This document shows, piece by piece, positions 21,386 through 32,361 of a stretch of DNA of 64,000 bases. The DNA lies in contig OY821517.1 in the NCBI GenBank assembly GCA_963682025.1, forward strand, positions 233,964,868-234,028,867. Direction: 5' to 3'. Position numbers and translations under genes: made by a program. Under the pieces are notes generated by a model. The model did not search any database. It was not told the origin of the DNA and worked only from the letters and a program-made list of their open reading frames with translations. The first letter of the stretch is position 1. Each line of letters starts with the position of its first letter. This stretch comes from Cordilura impudica (lineage: Eukaryota > Arthropoda > Insecta > Diptera > Scathophagidae).

Positions 21386-22372
21386 CTCAGAAATCATTCC
21401 TTCAGTTTTTTTTTTCTTTTAATATTTTAGTGACTTACTGATTACGTTCTTACTTTTTTTTAAAGAAAAATTAAACAAAATAATTTCTTTATTTTTATTT
21501 TTTTTTCTATGCCAAACTTCAGAATTCGATTTTACATATTTTCATGAGTTGGCAAAATATATCAAAAATTCTTTTCTTTATTTTACAAAAGAAATCATTA
21601 TTGAGCAATAAATGCTTTAGTTTAATTTTAAGTGTTTAATATTTCAACAAAATTGCATTTTATTATAAGAAAACGCAATTTTGTTGATTCCAACATTTCA
21701 CAATCAGAGCAACGACTTTTGTATATTCACACAGGCTTTGATTTTTTTTAATGTGATTTTACAGGTGTCGTTGACTCTAATTTTTGTTAATATATTTTTT
21801 TATTATTTCCTCGACATTGTCCGTATTCGTGGGGTTTTGTTGGACATTTGGGAGTACATACGTAACTCCTCCCCCATTAGATGAAGGATTCTCCCGAATT
21901 CTTCCATTTGACATTTTGCATCTATCATGCAATATTATTATTACTATTGTTGCTAATATAAGAGGTGGTACACTATAGGTTAAAATTTTATTATTATATT
22001 TGATTACTTCTATTTCTTCTAAATTTTTTATTGTCGTTAGTTTCACTTCCTCCATTGTAAGTGTTGTATTAAATGTTACATTTTTAAGTTTTAGAAAAAT
22101 TAATTTATCTAAATATATTTTATTTCTATTTGAAAATTTTTGGTTTGCTGTTTTTAATGAGCAATTATTGTAGTGTACTGAAATATTTCCATTTAGAACA
22201 TTTGCTGTGTTATTATAGTTACTTGTAATAGTCTCATTCTTTGCATTCTTGACCACAATTGTATGGTCATTAATATTTATGATTTCGGTAATATAATATA
22301 ATTGGTAACCAGTTTACAATATTTTTCTTGTGTACAATGATTTGTTAGTTTACATTAGTTAATATATGTATA
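21386..22372 (-). pseudogene. env: Element F: env C-terminal fragment and 3' flank (unit 2)
   Basis: A second copy of 3765-4756. The open minus-strand segment 21777-22256 (159 codons) joins what is split in unit 1. It has an Asn-rich ectodomain with several N-x-S/T sites, a membrane segment near SVPPLILATIVIIIL, and a cytoplasmic tail of about 50 residues ending at 21777. The env N-terminal portion resumes at 53629, on the other side of element C. Broken by that insertion. Confidence 0.7.
21645..21686. repeat. Near-perfect palindrome in element F (unit 2)
   Basis: Same palindrome as at 4026-4067 with one changed base in the loop. Confidence 0.7.
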
Positions 22373-22595
22373 TGTGGATACCTCCCAAATGTTTCTAAAA
22401 TTACAGTTTTTTAGTTTTGATTCTTTTGTCAATATTTGTCAATAATTTTCATTTCTTAAATTAATATTATTAGAACATTATAATTGATTTGATTTAATAT
22501 TTTGTTTCTTTGAAAAGATATAGTTTTAATAATTTTAAATAAATATTACCATTCTTAAATATTCTAAATTGGTTATTTACTTAAAACATCCTATA
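22373..22595 (+). repeat. Element C 5' LTR (223 bp)
   Basis: TGTGGATACC...CATCCTATA, same length as the 3' copy. Confidence 0.88.
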
Positions 22596-22597
22596 AT

Positions 22598-22613
22598 TGG
22601 TGACCCCTGTGAA
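22598..22613 (+). promoter_or_regulatory. Element C primer binding site
   Basis: TGGTGACCCCTGTGAA, two bases after the LTR. TGGTGACCCC complements the 3' end of tRNA-Trp with CCA. Confidence 0.75.
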
Positions 22614-22616
22614 AGA

Positions 22617-23080
22617 ATGCCAAAAAAATTAGCTGATTTATCTTCGGAAGAAATCTCCGCTTTACTAAGAAAATAGAATTTACCATTGAGTGGACGGAAA
22701 TGATTTACAACTGGGAGATCAGACACCAAGTCAACTTTTCAATGAAATTAGAAATCTTGTTTGTAATAGAATTTCTGATGATATCCTATTTTCTATTTGG
22801 GTTAAAAAACTTCCTAAAGAATGTGAACAAAATCTCAGAGGTTTAAACAAAATTTCATCCTTAACAAATTCGTTAGAAGTTGCAGATGGTATGCTTGAGT
22901 GTCCCAAATCTAATATTGCATCAATTAAAGTAGATTCTAGTTTTAATGAATTGAACAAGAAACTTGATAAATAAATAGATGTTGTAAGAAAAAATTTACG
23001 ATCTTCTCGACCCAATTTTATATCATCCTCAAGAAACAGACAGCGTTCTTCGTCTAATCAGGATCTTTGTTTTTATCATC
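22617..23080 (+). pseudogene. gag: Element C gag (unit 2), internally deleted
   Basis: The intact-looking start codon at 22617 gives MPKKLADLSSEEISALLRK, then the same in-frame TAG seen in unit 1, then NLPLSGRK. Directly after this about 540 bp are missing and the frame picks up at DLQLGDQTPSQLF. The capsid end continues past the unit 1 breakpoint (SFNELNKKLDK, a stop at about 22972, then SSRNRQRSSSNQDLCFYH). CFYH is the start of the usual single zinc knuckle, which is cut off at 23080. The shared TAG in both units shows the duplication copied an already defective gene, unless the stop is normal for the family. Confidence 0.8.
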
Positions 23081-23812
23081 GATTTGTTAGTTTACATTAG
23101 AGCTAATAAAAAATGTAACTAGAACCTTCAATGTCAAATTTAATACAAAAAAATCAAACATTCAACACCAAATCATAACAAATTGCCACCCAATAAGTTG
23201 TAAAGTTCGTAGATTAGATCCTGTCGAACTTCAACAGGCCAAACTAGAATTCGAACAACTTTTACAATTTGGTATAGTGCAACGATCTAAAAGTCCATGG
23301 GCAAGTGCTTTACATATGGTTAAAAAGCCAAATGGAACTTGGCGCCCTTGTGGGGACTACCGATTTCTTAACAACCACACTGTCGCTGATAAATACCCAA
23401 TTCCAAATTTAAGGGATTTTCAAACAATTCTTACTTGAAGAAAAATATTTTCGAAAATTGATCTTGTTAAGGCTTTTCATCAGATTGCAGTTGCTCCTGA
23501 ATACGTTAAAAAAAAACACATTTATGTCATCCATCTCTTGAAAATGAACTTTATTTATATGTGGATGCTTCGAACACAGCTGTTGGTGCTGTTCTGCAAC
23601 AAAGAGAACCCATAAAGAATTCAGAAAAGCATTTTTCTCAAAGAAGCTCTCTTCACCTCGAAGTAAATACAGTGCTTATGATAGAGAACTTTTGGCAATT
23701 TATGAAGGCATTAAACATTTTCGATATATGCTTGAAGGGAGACAATTTACAATAATCACTGACCATAAACCATTAACCTTTCTATTTCAAAAGAAAATTG
23801 ATTCATGTACTC
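23081..23812 (+). pseudogene. pol: Element C pol: RT and RNase H fragments before D
   Basis: The protease is missing. RT entry reads QQAKLEFEQLLQFGIVQRS, then SPWASALHMVKKPNGTWRPC and GDYRFLNNHTVADKYPIPNL, a CsRn1-type RT. A shift near 23440 precedes KIDLVKAFHQIAVAPEY, and then a deletion removes the palm with the catalytic YxDD. The sequence rejoins in RNase H at YLYVDASNTAVGAVLQQ (23555-23605), again with frame changes, and stops at ITDHKPLTFLFQ where D inserted. The region cannot encode a working enzyme. Confidence 0.85.
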
Positions 23813-24247
23813 TGTAGCGGATGTATATTAACGAAATTGTTTGTCATGCAAGAATAATTTTGAAGACAGAACATTCTAGTCGCATGATACAAATATTTGG
23901 CCATAATAATGGTTTTGTCCTCTACACGCCGTATAAATGGTTGGTGTCTTCACTAATATGTGAAAAGATATGTATAAGTTGTGACCGCACTAAAGCGACT
24001 TAATTGGATTTTAACCAATGAGTAATTATTAAGTTAGTTCAATAAGTTGTTTTTTCACTTATTTCTGCTGAGCTATTTCAAAAGAAAAAAAAATCCATAG
24101 AACAAGTACACATATATTTATATATATAAATATATCTATAGAAAGAGGAGAAAAGTATAAAACTTGTTTCACTCATTTTTTTTGGGGACTGATTTAAATC
24201 GTAAAATAAACATTTTTCGTGTCAGTCATCAAAGTGAAAAAAAGCAG
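23813..24247 (+). repeat. Element D LTR 1, left part
   Basis: First 435 bp of LTR 1, up to the E insertion. A 60-codon open frame near the start (23821-24003) is identical in all three LTRs and is probably incidental. The A|T site used by the Helitron in LTR 3 is uninterrupted here. Confidence 0.93.
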
Positions 24248-24571
24248 TGTTGCGACTCCTTTCCCAATTTGTGGAGAAAAAAATACGGGGTTGGTTTCGG
24301 TTTAAACAAATTTTAAGCTTCTTGCTTTATTAAAGTCTATCTTACAACTAAAAAACAATTATGAAATGCCTATACATATAGGTTTCTAAAAACTTTATAT
24401 AAAAGAAAATGTATTGGAAAAAAGGCGCTATTTTCAGCAATTAATATACAATTCTTTAGAGATGAGAATGAGAGAACCTCTTCATGAGGCATATTAAAAA
24501 AAAAAAAAAAAAAAATGAGATTTAAATAAATTAAGAGAAGAATTATTTAAGACGTTAAACACAGTTCAACA
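24248..24571 (-). repeat. Element E 3' LTR (324 bp)
   Basis: Differs from the 5' LTR at base 6 (C versus G), in the length of one A run and near the end. A TATATAAAG box is at about 24399-24410 on the minus strand. The purine tract GCGCGGGAGGA (minus) adjoins it at 24572-24582. Confidence 0.95.
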
Positions 24572-25432
24572 TCCTCCCGCGCGAAGATGTGGGTGACAAG
24601 AGCAACCATTCCATACACCAGATATGACCCATCCAAATATGGATCGTTGTGCTTTCGGAAGTGATTTATCCGGTTGTTTCACGGTTCCTGTCATAAGTGA
24701 GGACAACGTCCGGCTACCAATCACCCCATCGATAGTACGACAAGTGGCGAAAAAAGGGTGTGCTTGAGGCACAACTGATCTAAAGTGTTCCACTATCTGA
24801 GGATCGTTAATAGGCGGTGGAACGGTGGAAGACTCCAACGGGCTATAGGCTTATGGTACAGGGGGGCGACATCGAACGCTCCGTACTCCGTTTCGCCACG
24901 CTGATAATCCGACGTGAAGTCTGGAAACAGAAACGCTACGCTTCGTAGCAAATATGAGGTTGTAGAGGTTTCGTCCAATAAAAATGTGACCCGCATCGGA
25001 TATCCACTATGGATCAAAGTAACCTGGATGAGCGGTGGTGTGGTGGCTTCCCAATGAAGTGGACGTGAGGGTAGTTCCATAGCCAATAACTCTAGTGGTG
25101 TAGGTGGTGCCTCTTGGTTTTCTTCAGCATGGAACTCAAGGTTATCATTTTGACCTTGAACGGTGGTCAATTGAGGGGAGGTTTCATCCTCGAAGCTCGA
25201 GGTCATCACATCATGGGGATGCTCAATATGAACCATCGAGTGGTGCTTTTTCCCGCAAATGGCACAGCGGTTTTTTGGACTGACAGTCAGAACGGGGATG
25301 AGTTTGTGCCATACAATTAAGGCAATAGTTCCATTTCAACAAATAGGTTCGTCTCTTCTCGATGGTCGAAGCAACAAATACACGGCAGTGTCGTAGGGCG
25401 TGGTTTTTGAGACACAAGTTGCACCGTGGCAT
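24572..25432 (-). pseudogene. Element E third ORF: zinc knuckles, protease-like and linker module
   Basis: Lies after integrase, in the place where some BEL elements carry extra genes. Starts MPRCNLCLKNHALRHC at 25432. It has three zinc-binding clusters in the order and spacing of this element's own Gag (CNLC-NH-C; YCLNCMAQTHPRSDC; CAIC-KKHH). A protease-like part follows, RVTFLLDETSTTSYL, with DET where an active enzyme has D-T/S-G. The end reads QRSIFGWVISG, parallel to SHFGWYLSG after the protease in pol. Two frameshifts (near 25230 and 24835) break it. I infer a duplicated nucleocapsid-protease-linker module whose protease is inactive. I recall similar predicted proteins in other insects but cannot verify that. 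Confidence 0.65.
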
Positions 25433-25559
25433 GATGATGGCTAAAGAGGATGAGAAAGAAAATATATATATATACTGTGATTTTAGAAATTTTGTTTTGC
25501 GACTCTTTCTCTCGTTTGTTTTTATGTAGCTTTTTAATATGAAATCGGGTGGATTAATT

Positions 25560-26467
25560 TTATGATTTTTGAGTTATTGGTTCGGGTGTTGTATGAGATA
25601 TTGGCAAGAGGCATACTTTGGCAATCGGGCGCGTTATGTATCCTTTTTGCGTTTTAATATCTACTACTCGTACTTTGCCATCCTTCCCATTGATAACTTT
25701 ACTAATGCGTCCCAGACGCCACTCGGTAGGTGGTAATAGATCATCCACCACGATGACAAAATCGTTTGGCTTTATGTTGTGTTGTTCTGTTTTCCATTTG
25801 ACTCTTCGTTGAAGCTCGGTGATATACTCAGTTTTCCACCGACGCGCAAAGATATGTTGAAGAGCTTTTAGCCGGTCCCAGCGCTTGATATAACTCAAAC
25901 TTTCTAACGGAGGTTGTTCAGGGGCTTCAGGTGGAGCGATAAGTGGGGCACCTCTCAAGAGATGACCTGGAGTCAAGGGAAGTAATTCAGAGGGGTTTTC
26001 GGTCAATGGGGACATTGGGCGCGAATTCAATACGGCCTCAATTCTGATTAACATTGTAGTAAATTCTTCGAAGGTAAAGTTGAGATTTCCGGCTATTTTT
26101 TTTAGATGCGATTTCATGCTTTTTACGGCAGCCTCCCAGAGACCGCCCATGTGGGGTGCATAGGGTGGGATAAACGACCAGGTGAATCCGTGGGAGCTAT
26201 ATTTTTCTAATAAGGCTCTCTCAGTCAATTTTAAGAATTCATTATGAGTTTTGAGCGAGGCGAAGCTAGCTCCTAGGAAGTTTCTACCATTGTCAGAGAA
26301 CATTGTTTTTGGAAGACCCCTACGGCCGGCGAATCGGTCAAAGCATGCAAGAAATGCGTCTGTAGAAAGATCTGAGCATGCTTCCAAATGAACTGCTCTC
26401 GTGGAGAAGCATACAAATACCGCTGCATACCCTTTTAGTAATTTTGCGTTTCGTAGATTAGAGGATT
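25560..26467 (-). pseudogene. pol: Element E pol: integrase catalytic and C-terminal parts
   Basis: The open segment 25560-26387 begins after the first catalytic Asp, which lies in a different frame near 26480-26500 (GVDFAGPF). It shows the second Asp in MFSDNGRNFLG and the Glu in MGGLWEAAVKSMK, then the C-terminal BEL domain (NPSELLPLTPGHLLRGAPL, WRLGRISKVINGKDGKVRVV). A frameshift near 26400-26540 separates the catalytic residues, so this copy is inactive. Typical BEL/Pao integrase order and spacing. Confidence 0.88.
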
Positions 26468-28014
26468 TTATGTTGAAGGGGCCAGCAAAGTCGACACCGG
26501 CGTAAGTAAACGGTAACGAGAAATTAACTCTTTCGGGGGGAGTGCCGCCATTATTTGTTGTTGGATTTTATGTTTGTAGATAGTACATGTTTTGCAATTT
26601 CGAATACATTTTCGAACTATAATTTTGAGACGAGGTATAAAAAACCCTTGTCTTACAGCCCTTAGCATGATGTGGTGTTCAGCATGAAGTAAAATTTGAT
26701 GAGCGTATTCCACAAATAAAGTAGCAAAGCGAGATTTTTCAGGAATGATTATAGGATGTCGTTCGTCAAAGCTTAATCCTGAGTAATTAAGTCTGCCCCC
26801 AACACGTAATAAACCTTCTTTGTCGAGAAATGGGCTTAAAGTTATAAGTCGGCTTTTTTTGTTTACAGGCCGTTTTTCTTGTAAACACTCGTACTTCTTG
26901 GAGAAGTAGGCTTTCTGAGCACTTGAAATAAGACGCCTTTTAGCAAATTCAATTTCTTGTGTAGTAATGAACTGTGCAAATTTTAAATTACGTTTCCGAA
27001 TATAGTTAAAGAAACGAAAACAATAACTTACGACTCTTAGAGCTCGAGCGAAAGACGAAAATAAATCCAGTATATTGTAGGACTCGCTTTCATCCTGGGT
27101 AAGTGTAGTTTTGCAAGTGGGGTCTACTGGGGTAGCCTTTAAGTGCAGTGTTGAGACCTTTTTTGTCTCTAATTCAGTTGAATCGAATACGCGTGGTTTC
27201 GGCCAAAGTTCGATAGGCTGGATTAGCCAGGTGGGTCCATGCCACCATAGTTTACTCTCTGTGAGTTCGCGGGGTGTACAACCACGTGTACCTAGATCCG
27301 CTGGGTTTTCGTCTGTTTTGACATGTTTCCAGTGAGTATTGCTGGCGTTACTAATAATTTTTGTTACACGATTTGCAACAAATGTTTTTAAAGTTTGCGG
27401 TGGTTTTTGTAGCCACCCGAGGACTATGGAGGAGTCCGTCCACAAATATAGTTCATAGGGGAACTTTGCGTTTTGCATTACACCTTTTGCTAATTTCGAG
27501 AGTAAAACTGCTCCACACAGCTCCAGTTTCGGGACTGTAGTCTTTTTAATCGGTGCAACCTTGGTTTTGGCAACTAACAAATTACTGTGAATTTCTCCAT
27601 CAGAAGTAGAGATTCTCATATAGACTGCACCGCAGTAAGCCTTTTCTGATGAGTCGCAGAACCCGTGTATTTGTATGTGATGCGTCGGTGCAAAATGTAC
27701 CCATCTAGGTATTTTCAGTGAGGAAATTTGTGGTAGATTTTGTAGAAACATATTCCATTTTATGAGTAGATAGGGTGGGATAGCTTCATCCCATTCTGCT
27801 TTGAGTTCCCATAATTCTTGCATGAAAAGTTTCGCTACTATCACGACTGGTCCTAACCAGCCTAGAGGGTCAAATAACTTTGCTATAACCGATAATATTT
27901 GCCTTTTTGTAGAGGAGGGCGAAATTTGGCTTGGTTCTACAGCATAATAAAAGAAGTCTGACTTCGCATTCCAGCGAATTCCCAAAGTTTTAATGGTTCT
28001 GGAATCATCGAATT
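26468..28014 (-). pseudogene. pol: Element E pol: A17-type, RNase H and integrase zinc domain
   Basis: The open segment 26468-27985 contains LGIRWNAKSDFFYY and SVIAKLFDPLGWLGPV, the start of the Pao A17-type region, then RNase H with IHGFCDSSEKAYCGAVYM, KLELCGAVLL, LWTDSSIVLGWL and ENPADLGTRG. The integrase zinc domain follows (HHIMLRAVRQGF with CKTC). The preceding RT is in another frame. The shift lies near 28040, where HEDLLDEDF-type reading is expected. It ends at ALPPKELI before the next shift. Confidence 0.88.
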
Positions 28015-29322
28015 TTAAAAAATCTTCGTCAAGAAGATCCTCATGGCCAAGTGTTCCAGCAAAAAACTGTCATTGGCTGTTATTTTCTTCATGGGGAAGC
28101 CTGCAGATTTCAAAGCATTAGTTATTTCATTTTGTTTAAATTTTGCTTCTTCGAGAGTGTGTCCCCCAGACAAAATATCATCCATATAAATCTCGTTCTT
28201 CAAAATTGTGGATGCCTTCGGATATAAATGTTTACAGTCATCACTTAACTGTAAAAGTGTTCGGATGGCCAAAAATGGCGCACAGTTCACTCCAAAAGTG
28301 ACTGTTTTCATTCGAAAAGTTTTTACGTAATTATCTGCTTCATTACGAAACAAGATTTGTTGGTATGTCCGATCATCTTTATGAATTAATATTTGGCGAA
28401 ACATTTTCTCAATGTCGCCGGTGAAGACAAATTTATAATAGCGCCAACTAAGCACTATTTGCATCAAATCGGTTTGAAGGGCGGAGCCTTGATGAAGAAC
28501 GTCATTCAATGAAAACCCACTGTTTGTTTTCTTAGAGGCATTGAAAGCCACCCTTACTTTTGTCGACTTACTTTCGGGCCTTATAACCGCATGATGTGGT
28601 AGAAAAAATAAAGATTGTTTTTCAGCATCAATATCGTGGTGAACTCCTGGTTCCATATGATCCAGGTCGATGTATTCTTGAAGAACTTGTCGATATGATT
28701 CTTTCAAATCTGGAGTCTTTTCTAGGGTTTTCTCCATCCTATAATATTGACCCAGCGCGCTGTTCCTTGAGGGACCCAAAAATATATCACGTGGATATTC
28801 TTCTTTAAACGGTAAACGCACCACATAACGACCACCTCTTTGTCTATTGGTGGTTGTTTGAAAAAACTCTTCACAAAATCTATCGGCTTCAGTTATTGGA
28901 AGTTCCTTTTCGACTTCTTCAAGCTCCCAGAACTTCTTTATTTCTTCGTGGAGAAGCAAATTGTCTGAAGTAGAAACGGTAGTGGAAAATGCATTTATTT
29001 TATTCATGTTATCCGGGCCTGACAAATACCAACCAAAATGAGACTCCCTAGCTTCCAAGTTTCCAGATATGTTTTGTCGCACACCTTTAAGGTTAATAAA
29101 AGGTAGAAAATCGCTTCCTATTATCATATCAATAGCGGCAGGTTGATAAAAGTGCGGGTCGGCTAGTGGTATATCTTGTATCTCTGCATAATTGCGGAGT
29201 TTAACTGGATAAGAGGGCAAAAGGTTTGCAATTTTGGGCGCCACCACGGCTAAAATTTTTATTTTAAAATCAGAAATTCTGGATTTTACAGTAACATAAC
29301 AGCTACCTTTAGAACTCCCCAC
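28015..29322 (-). pseudogene. pol: Element E pol: protease tail and reverse transcriptase
   Basis: 435 open codons. First the segment after the protease (DMIIGSDFLPFINL and SHFGWYLSGPDN), then RT with STKVRVAFNASKKTNSG, FTGDIEKMFRQI (first catalytic Asp), TFGVNCAPFLA and IYMDDILSGG (YMDD). These are diagnostic of BEL/Pao RT. A frameshift around 29300 separates it from the upstream gag-protease frame, although BEL elements normally use one long ORF, so the break is a lesion or an assembly indel rather than a programmed shift. Confidence 0.9.
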
Positions 29323-30839
29323 GATCGTTCCGCCAAATCCCGATATTTGACGAGGGTGTGACTCGAGTGGTATTGCAAGCTTTTGTTGAATGGTGTTGTA
29401 ATAAAACTTCGTTCTGCACCTGCGTCAAGTAGCGCTCTAATGGTAAATAATTCACCAGAGTTTTCGATGTAAATCAGTGCTGTAGGTAACACTGTAGTTC
29501 CTTCACGACGAATTAAATATGCCTGAACCTTTTCTTGCAGATTGTTTTCCGAATGCGATAATTCGTCGACTTGAGTATTAAAAGTGCGAGTTTCGGCTTG
29601 AGTACCTGAGGTTGACGCTTTTTCATAATATTGGGGATTTGATTGTGAGTGTCCCTTTGACACATTATCCCTTTTAACATTTTCGAATTTTTCGAGATGT
29701 AACATTGTGTGATGTTTTTGTTGACACACCGCGCATGAACCTGTGCTCAGACACTTTGATTTAAAGTGTGTTGTCGAAAGACAATTAACGCAATATTTAT
29801 TTGCAAAAACAAATTTTAAACGTTCGTTCGGTGTCATGGCCTTAAATGATTTACAAACTCTTAAAGGGTGATTTTGTTTGCATTGTTTACAACTATAGTT
29901 TCGTTCACCTTGAGTGTAAAATGCCTGAGTTCTTGAAGACTGGCTTTCTTTTTGCAGGGGTTTTTTCCTATCTGTCATATTCTCTAAAATTTCAATTCTC
30001 TCCGAGAGAAATTCATTTAATTGTGTCCAGGTGGGCAGTTCCCGATGATTTTTCAAAGAACCTTCCCATTCTTTCATAGTTTCATCCGAAAGTTTTGAAA
30101 CAATGACGTAAATTACAAATGGATCGTAATCGGGCAGTTCGATTTTATAATTTTTTAAAATCGATAAGCAATCGTTAACTGCATTTTGAACAAATCTAAG
30201 GGACTTTATGTTTTCAGTGTGTGTTGGAGAGATGGCATAAATCTTTTTTATTTGATCTTGTACTAGAAGTCTTCGATTTTCGAATCTATTTTTTAATTTT
30301 TCCCAGGCCAACTCAAAATTATCATCTACCAAGTCAAAATCCTTAATTACTTGGTAGGCCTCCCCCCTCACTTTGCTACGCAAATAATATAATTTTTGGG
30401 CTGCTGCCATTGATGGCTCTTTTCCAATGACCGCCTGAAACATATCTCTGAAGGCCGGCCACTTGGAGTAACCACCGTCAAAGGTTTGTATATCACACGC
30501 TGGCAATTTTAATGTTGATCTGCTACTAATTGGTTGATTTGTCTCTGTTGTGACCGATTTTATTTTTTCTAAAATTTTGGTTTTCAGGGCCTGATATAAA
30601 TCACTGGCCTCCTCATATCTCAAAGACATCTCGTCCTTGATGTCCTCCTTTTGATCATCATCTCCTACCATATACTCTTCGTACGATTCGACTAGCTTCT
30701 TCCATCTTCTTTCTAACTCTTGCTTTTTAACATAAAAAAACGCGAACGAATTAACATCTTGACAAGTTCTTTCAAAGTTCGTACAGAACGCGATCAATTT
30801 TGTAAGGTCAAATTTACATCTCCTTTTTGATGCTGTCAT
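29286..30839 (-). pseudogene. gag: Element E gag and protease
   Basis: 517 codons from MTASKRRCKFDLTKL at 30839. Blocks in order: helical N-terminus; a DUF1759-type capsid region (LPACDIQTFDGGYSKWPAFR, AAAQKLYYLRSKVRGEAYQ, WEKLKNRFENRR); zinc clusters CKQCKQNHPLRVC, CVNCLSTTHFKSKC and CAVCQQKHHTMLHLE; then the protease with IRALLDAGAERSFI (D-A-G at the active site). The frame is lost just after the protease begins. The start is the first ATG after a run of T (minus: A) that lies in the leader. Gag and protease would build and mature particles. Confidence 0.9.
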
Positions 30840-32361
30840 TTTTTTTTTTTTTTTTTTTTCTGATCGAAAACAAACCCTTACGATCGAATCACAACCTGAA
30901 GGTTTTAATTTTTAAATTTTAAAAAAAGATTTCTAAACTTGAAGCTCCTTTTTACCCGTAAGCCTCTGACGCTTTCTTGAAGATACGATCGTTGTTGTTA
31001 TTGTTTGAAGAAAATGTATAACTAATTTCAAATCCAATTTGAATTAAAGTTTTTCAAAAATTGCACCAGGACTTTCTCATATATTTATTTTAATCACTGG
31101 GCTTTGTTCGCTTCCAAAATTTCAAATATATTTTATTTTAATTTATTTTCTCTTTTACCAGAATTTTTCCTTAAAATTCTTGTAGAATTTGGTTTTTTAT
31201 TTTATTCTATAAACTGAGAATATTATACCACTTTTATTTAATTTTCTTTTAGGAGGCGTAGCGCACTTTAGAATATTTTTTAAAAATTGTTGGTATTAAT
31301 CCACTCGATTAATTATTTTGCTACAATATTTATTTTATTGTCACTCACCACTTGTGTTGGCTCCTTTTCTGTTGTGGCTTGGGTACCTCTGACTTGTATA
31401 TTGTAAGTCGATGACGTCACACTATTACTTATGTACACCAAACAAGATTGTCACTTTTTCTTCACACAATGTTGTTGTTGTTTACTGTTGAATGTTTGAA
31501 GTTTTGTTTTATTCTTTATTTGTAATTGTTTTTAATGTTAATTGTTACCTGTAGTTGTTGTTTTTTTTTATTTACTCGTTCACTTTTTCTTTTTAAAATT
31601 TTTGTAAAATTTGTGTAAAATTAAAGCACCGGCACTTGTTTTATGCTTTGTTCTTCTTTTACTTTTTACTTGTTGAGTATGTCATGTTGTGTTGGAGTAA
31701 TAATAACGAGTGGAATTGAACGATGTTGCCATTTATTAGTGGTGACAATTATGCCAATTTAGTTTTAGTGGTATTTTTTATTTTTAATCGCGCAATTTAG
31801 TGGGAAATTATTTGCGATGACAAATTTAGTTATATTTTCGATATCGATTGTAGTTTTTTGGGATGTTGGTTCAGCTTATATATTTTTTTGAGGTTAAAAT
31901 ATATTGCGTGTAATTGGACGCTGCTACTAATATGTTTTTTCTTAAATATTGTATTTTATATTTTATCTTCCAAAAGATAAAAAATGGTCGCACAAAATAA
32001 CTAAAAACACAGTACATACATACCTTTTTTTATCCTGATACGTTTTAATTGTTTTGTAAAACATTTGTTTTGCTGTCAATCTTTCAAAGCTTGTTGACCT
32101 CTTGTATATGTGTGTTCTTGGAAATTATTGTTGTTGACTGCTTCACTGCCTCGGGATGTACGATGAAGTATCACTTTAATTACTTGTTTGCTGTAATCAC
32201 GTTGAAGTAAATTTTGCCGGTAGACAATCCAATTGTCTTTTTGGTATTTAATTTTGGAGCTGCTGTAGGGAAGTCAACTGCCGAAGTGTAGATATTAGTA
32301 GACTCCAAGTCACTAATTATTCCTGTTCTAGCCTATTCCAGAACTTTTTCGAAGGACCAAA
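30840..32361 (-). other. Element E leader
   Basis: About 1.5 kb between the 5' LTR and gag, AT-rich, with a T run at 30839-30860. On the minus strand the sequence after the LTR reads TTTGGTCCTTCGAAAAAG, the primer site by position. No coding sequence or further repeat is seen. A leader this long is unusual for a BEL element and may hold an unrecognised insertion. Confidence 0.6.

Noticed and set aside
4757..22595. Reading 4757 and 22373 as the two LTRs of one short C element
   Set aside because: Both are followed by a primer site and gag start, and both are preceded by the same env fragment, so this is a tandem duplication of the 5' end. The true 3' LTR is at 53406.
23821..24003. 60-codon open frame MYINEIVCHARI..., identical at 39791 and 47315
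   Set aside because: It lies at the start of each D LTR. The three copies are near-identical DNA, so identity of the peptide is not independent evidence, and it has no known motif.
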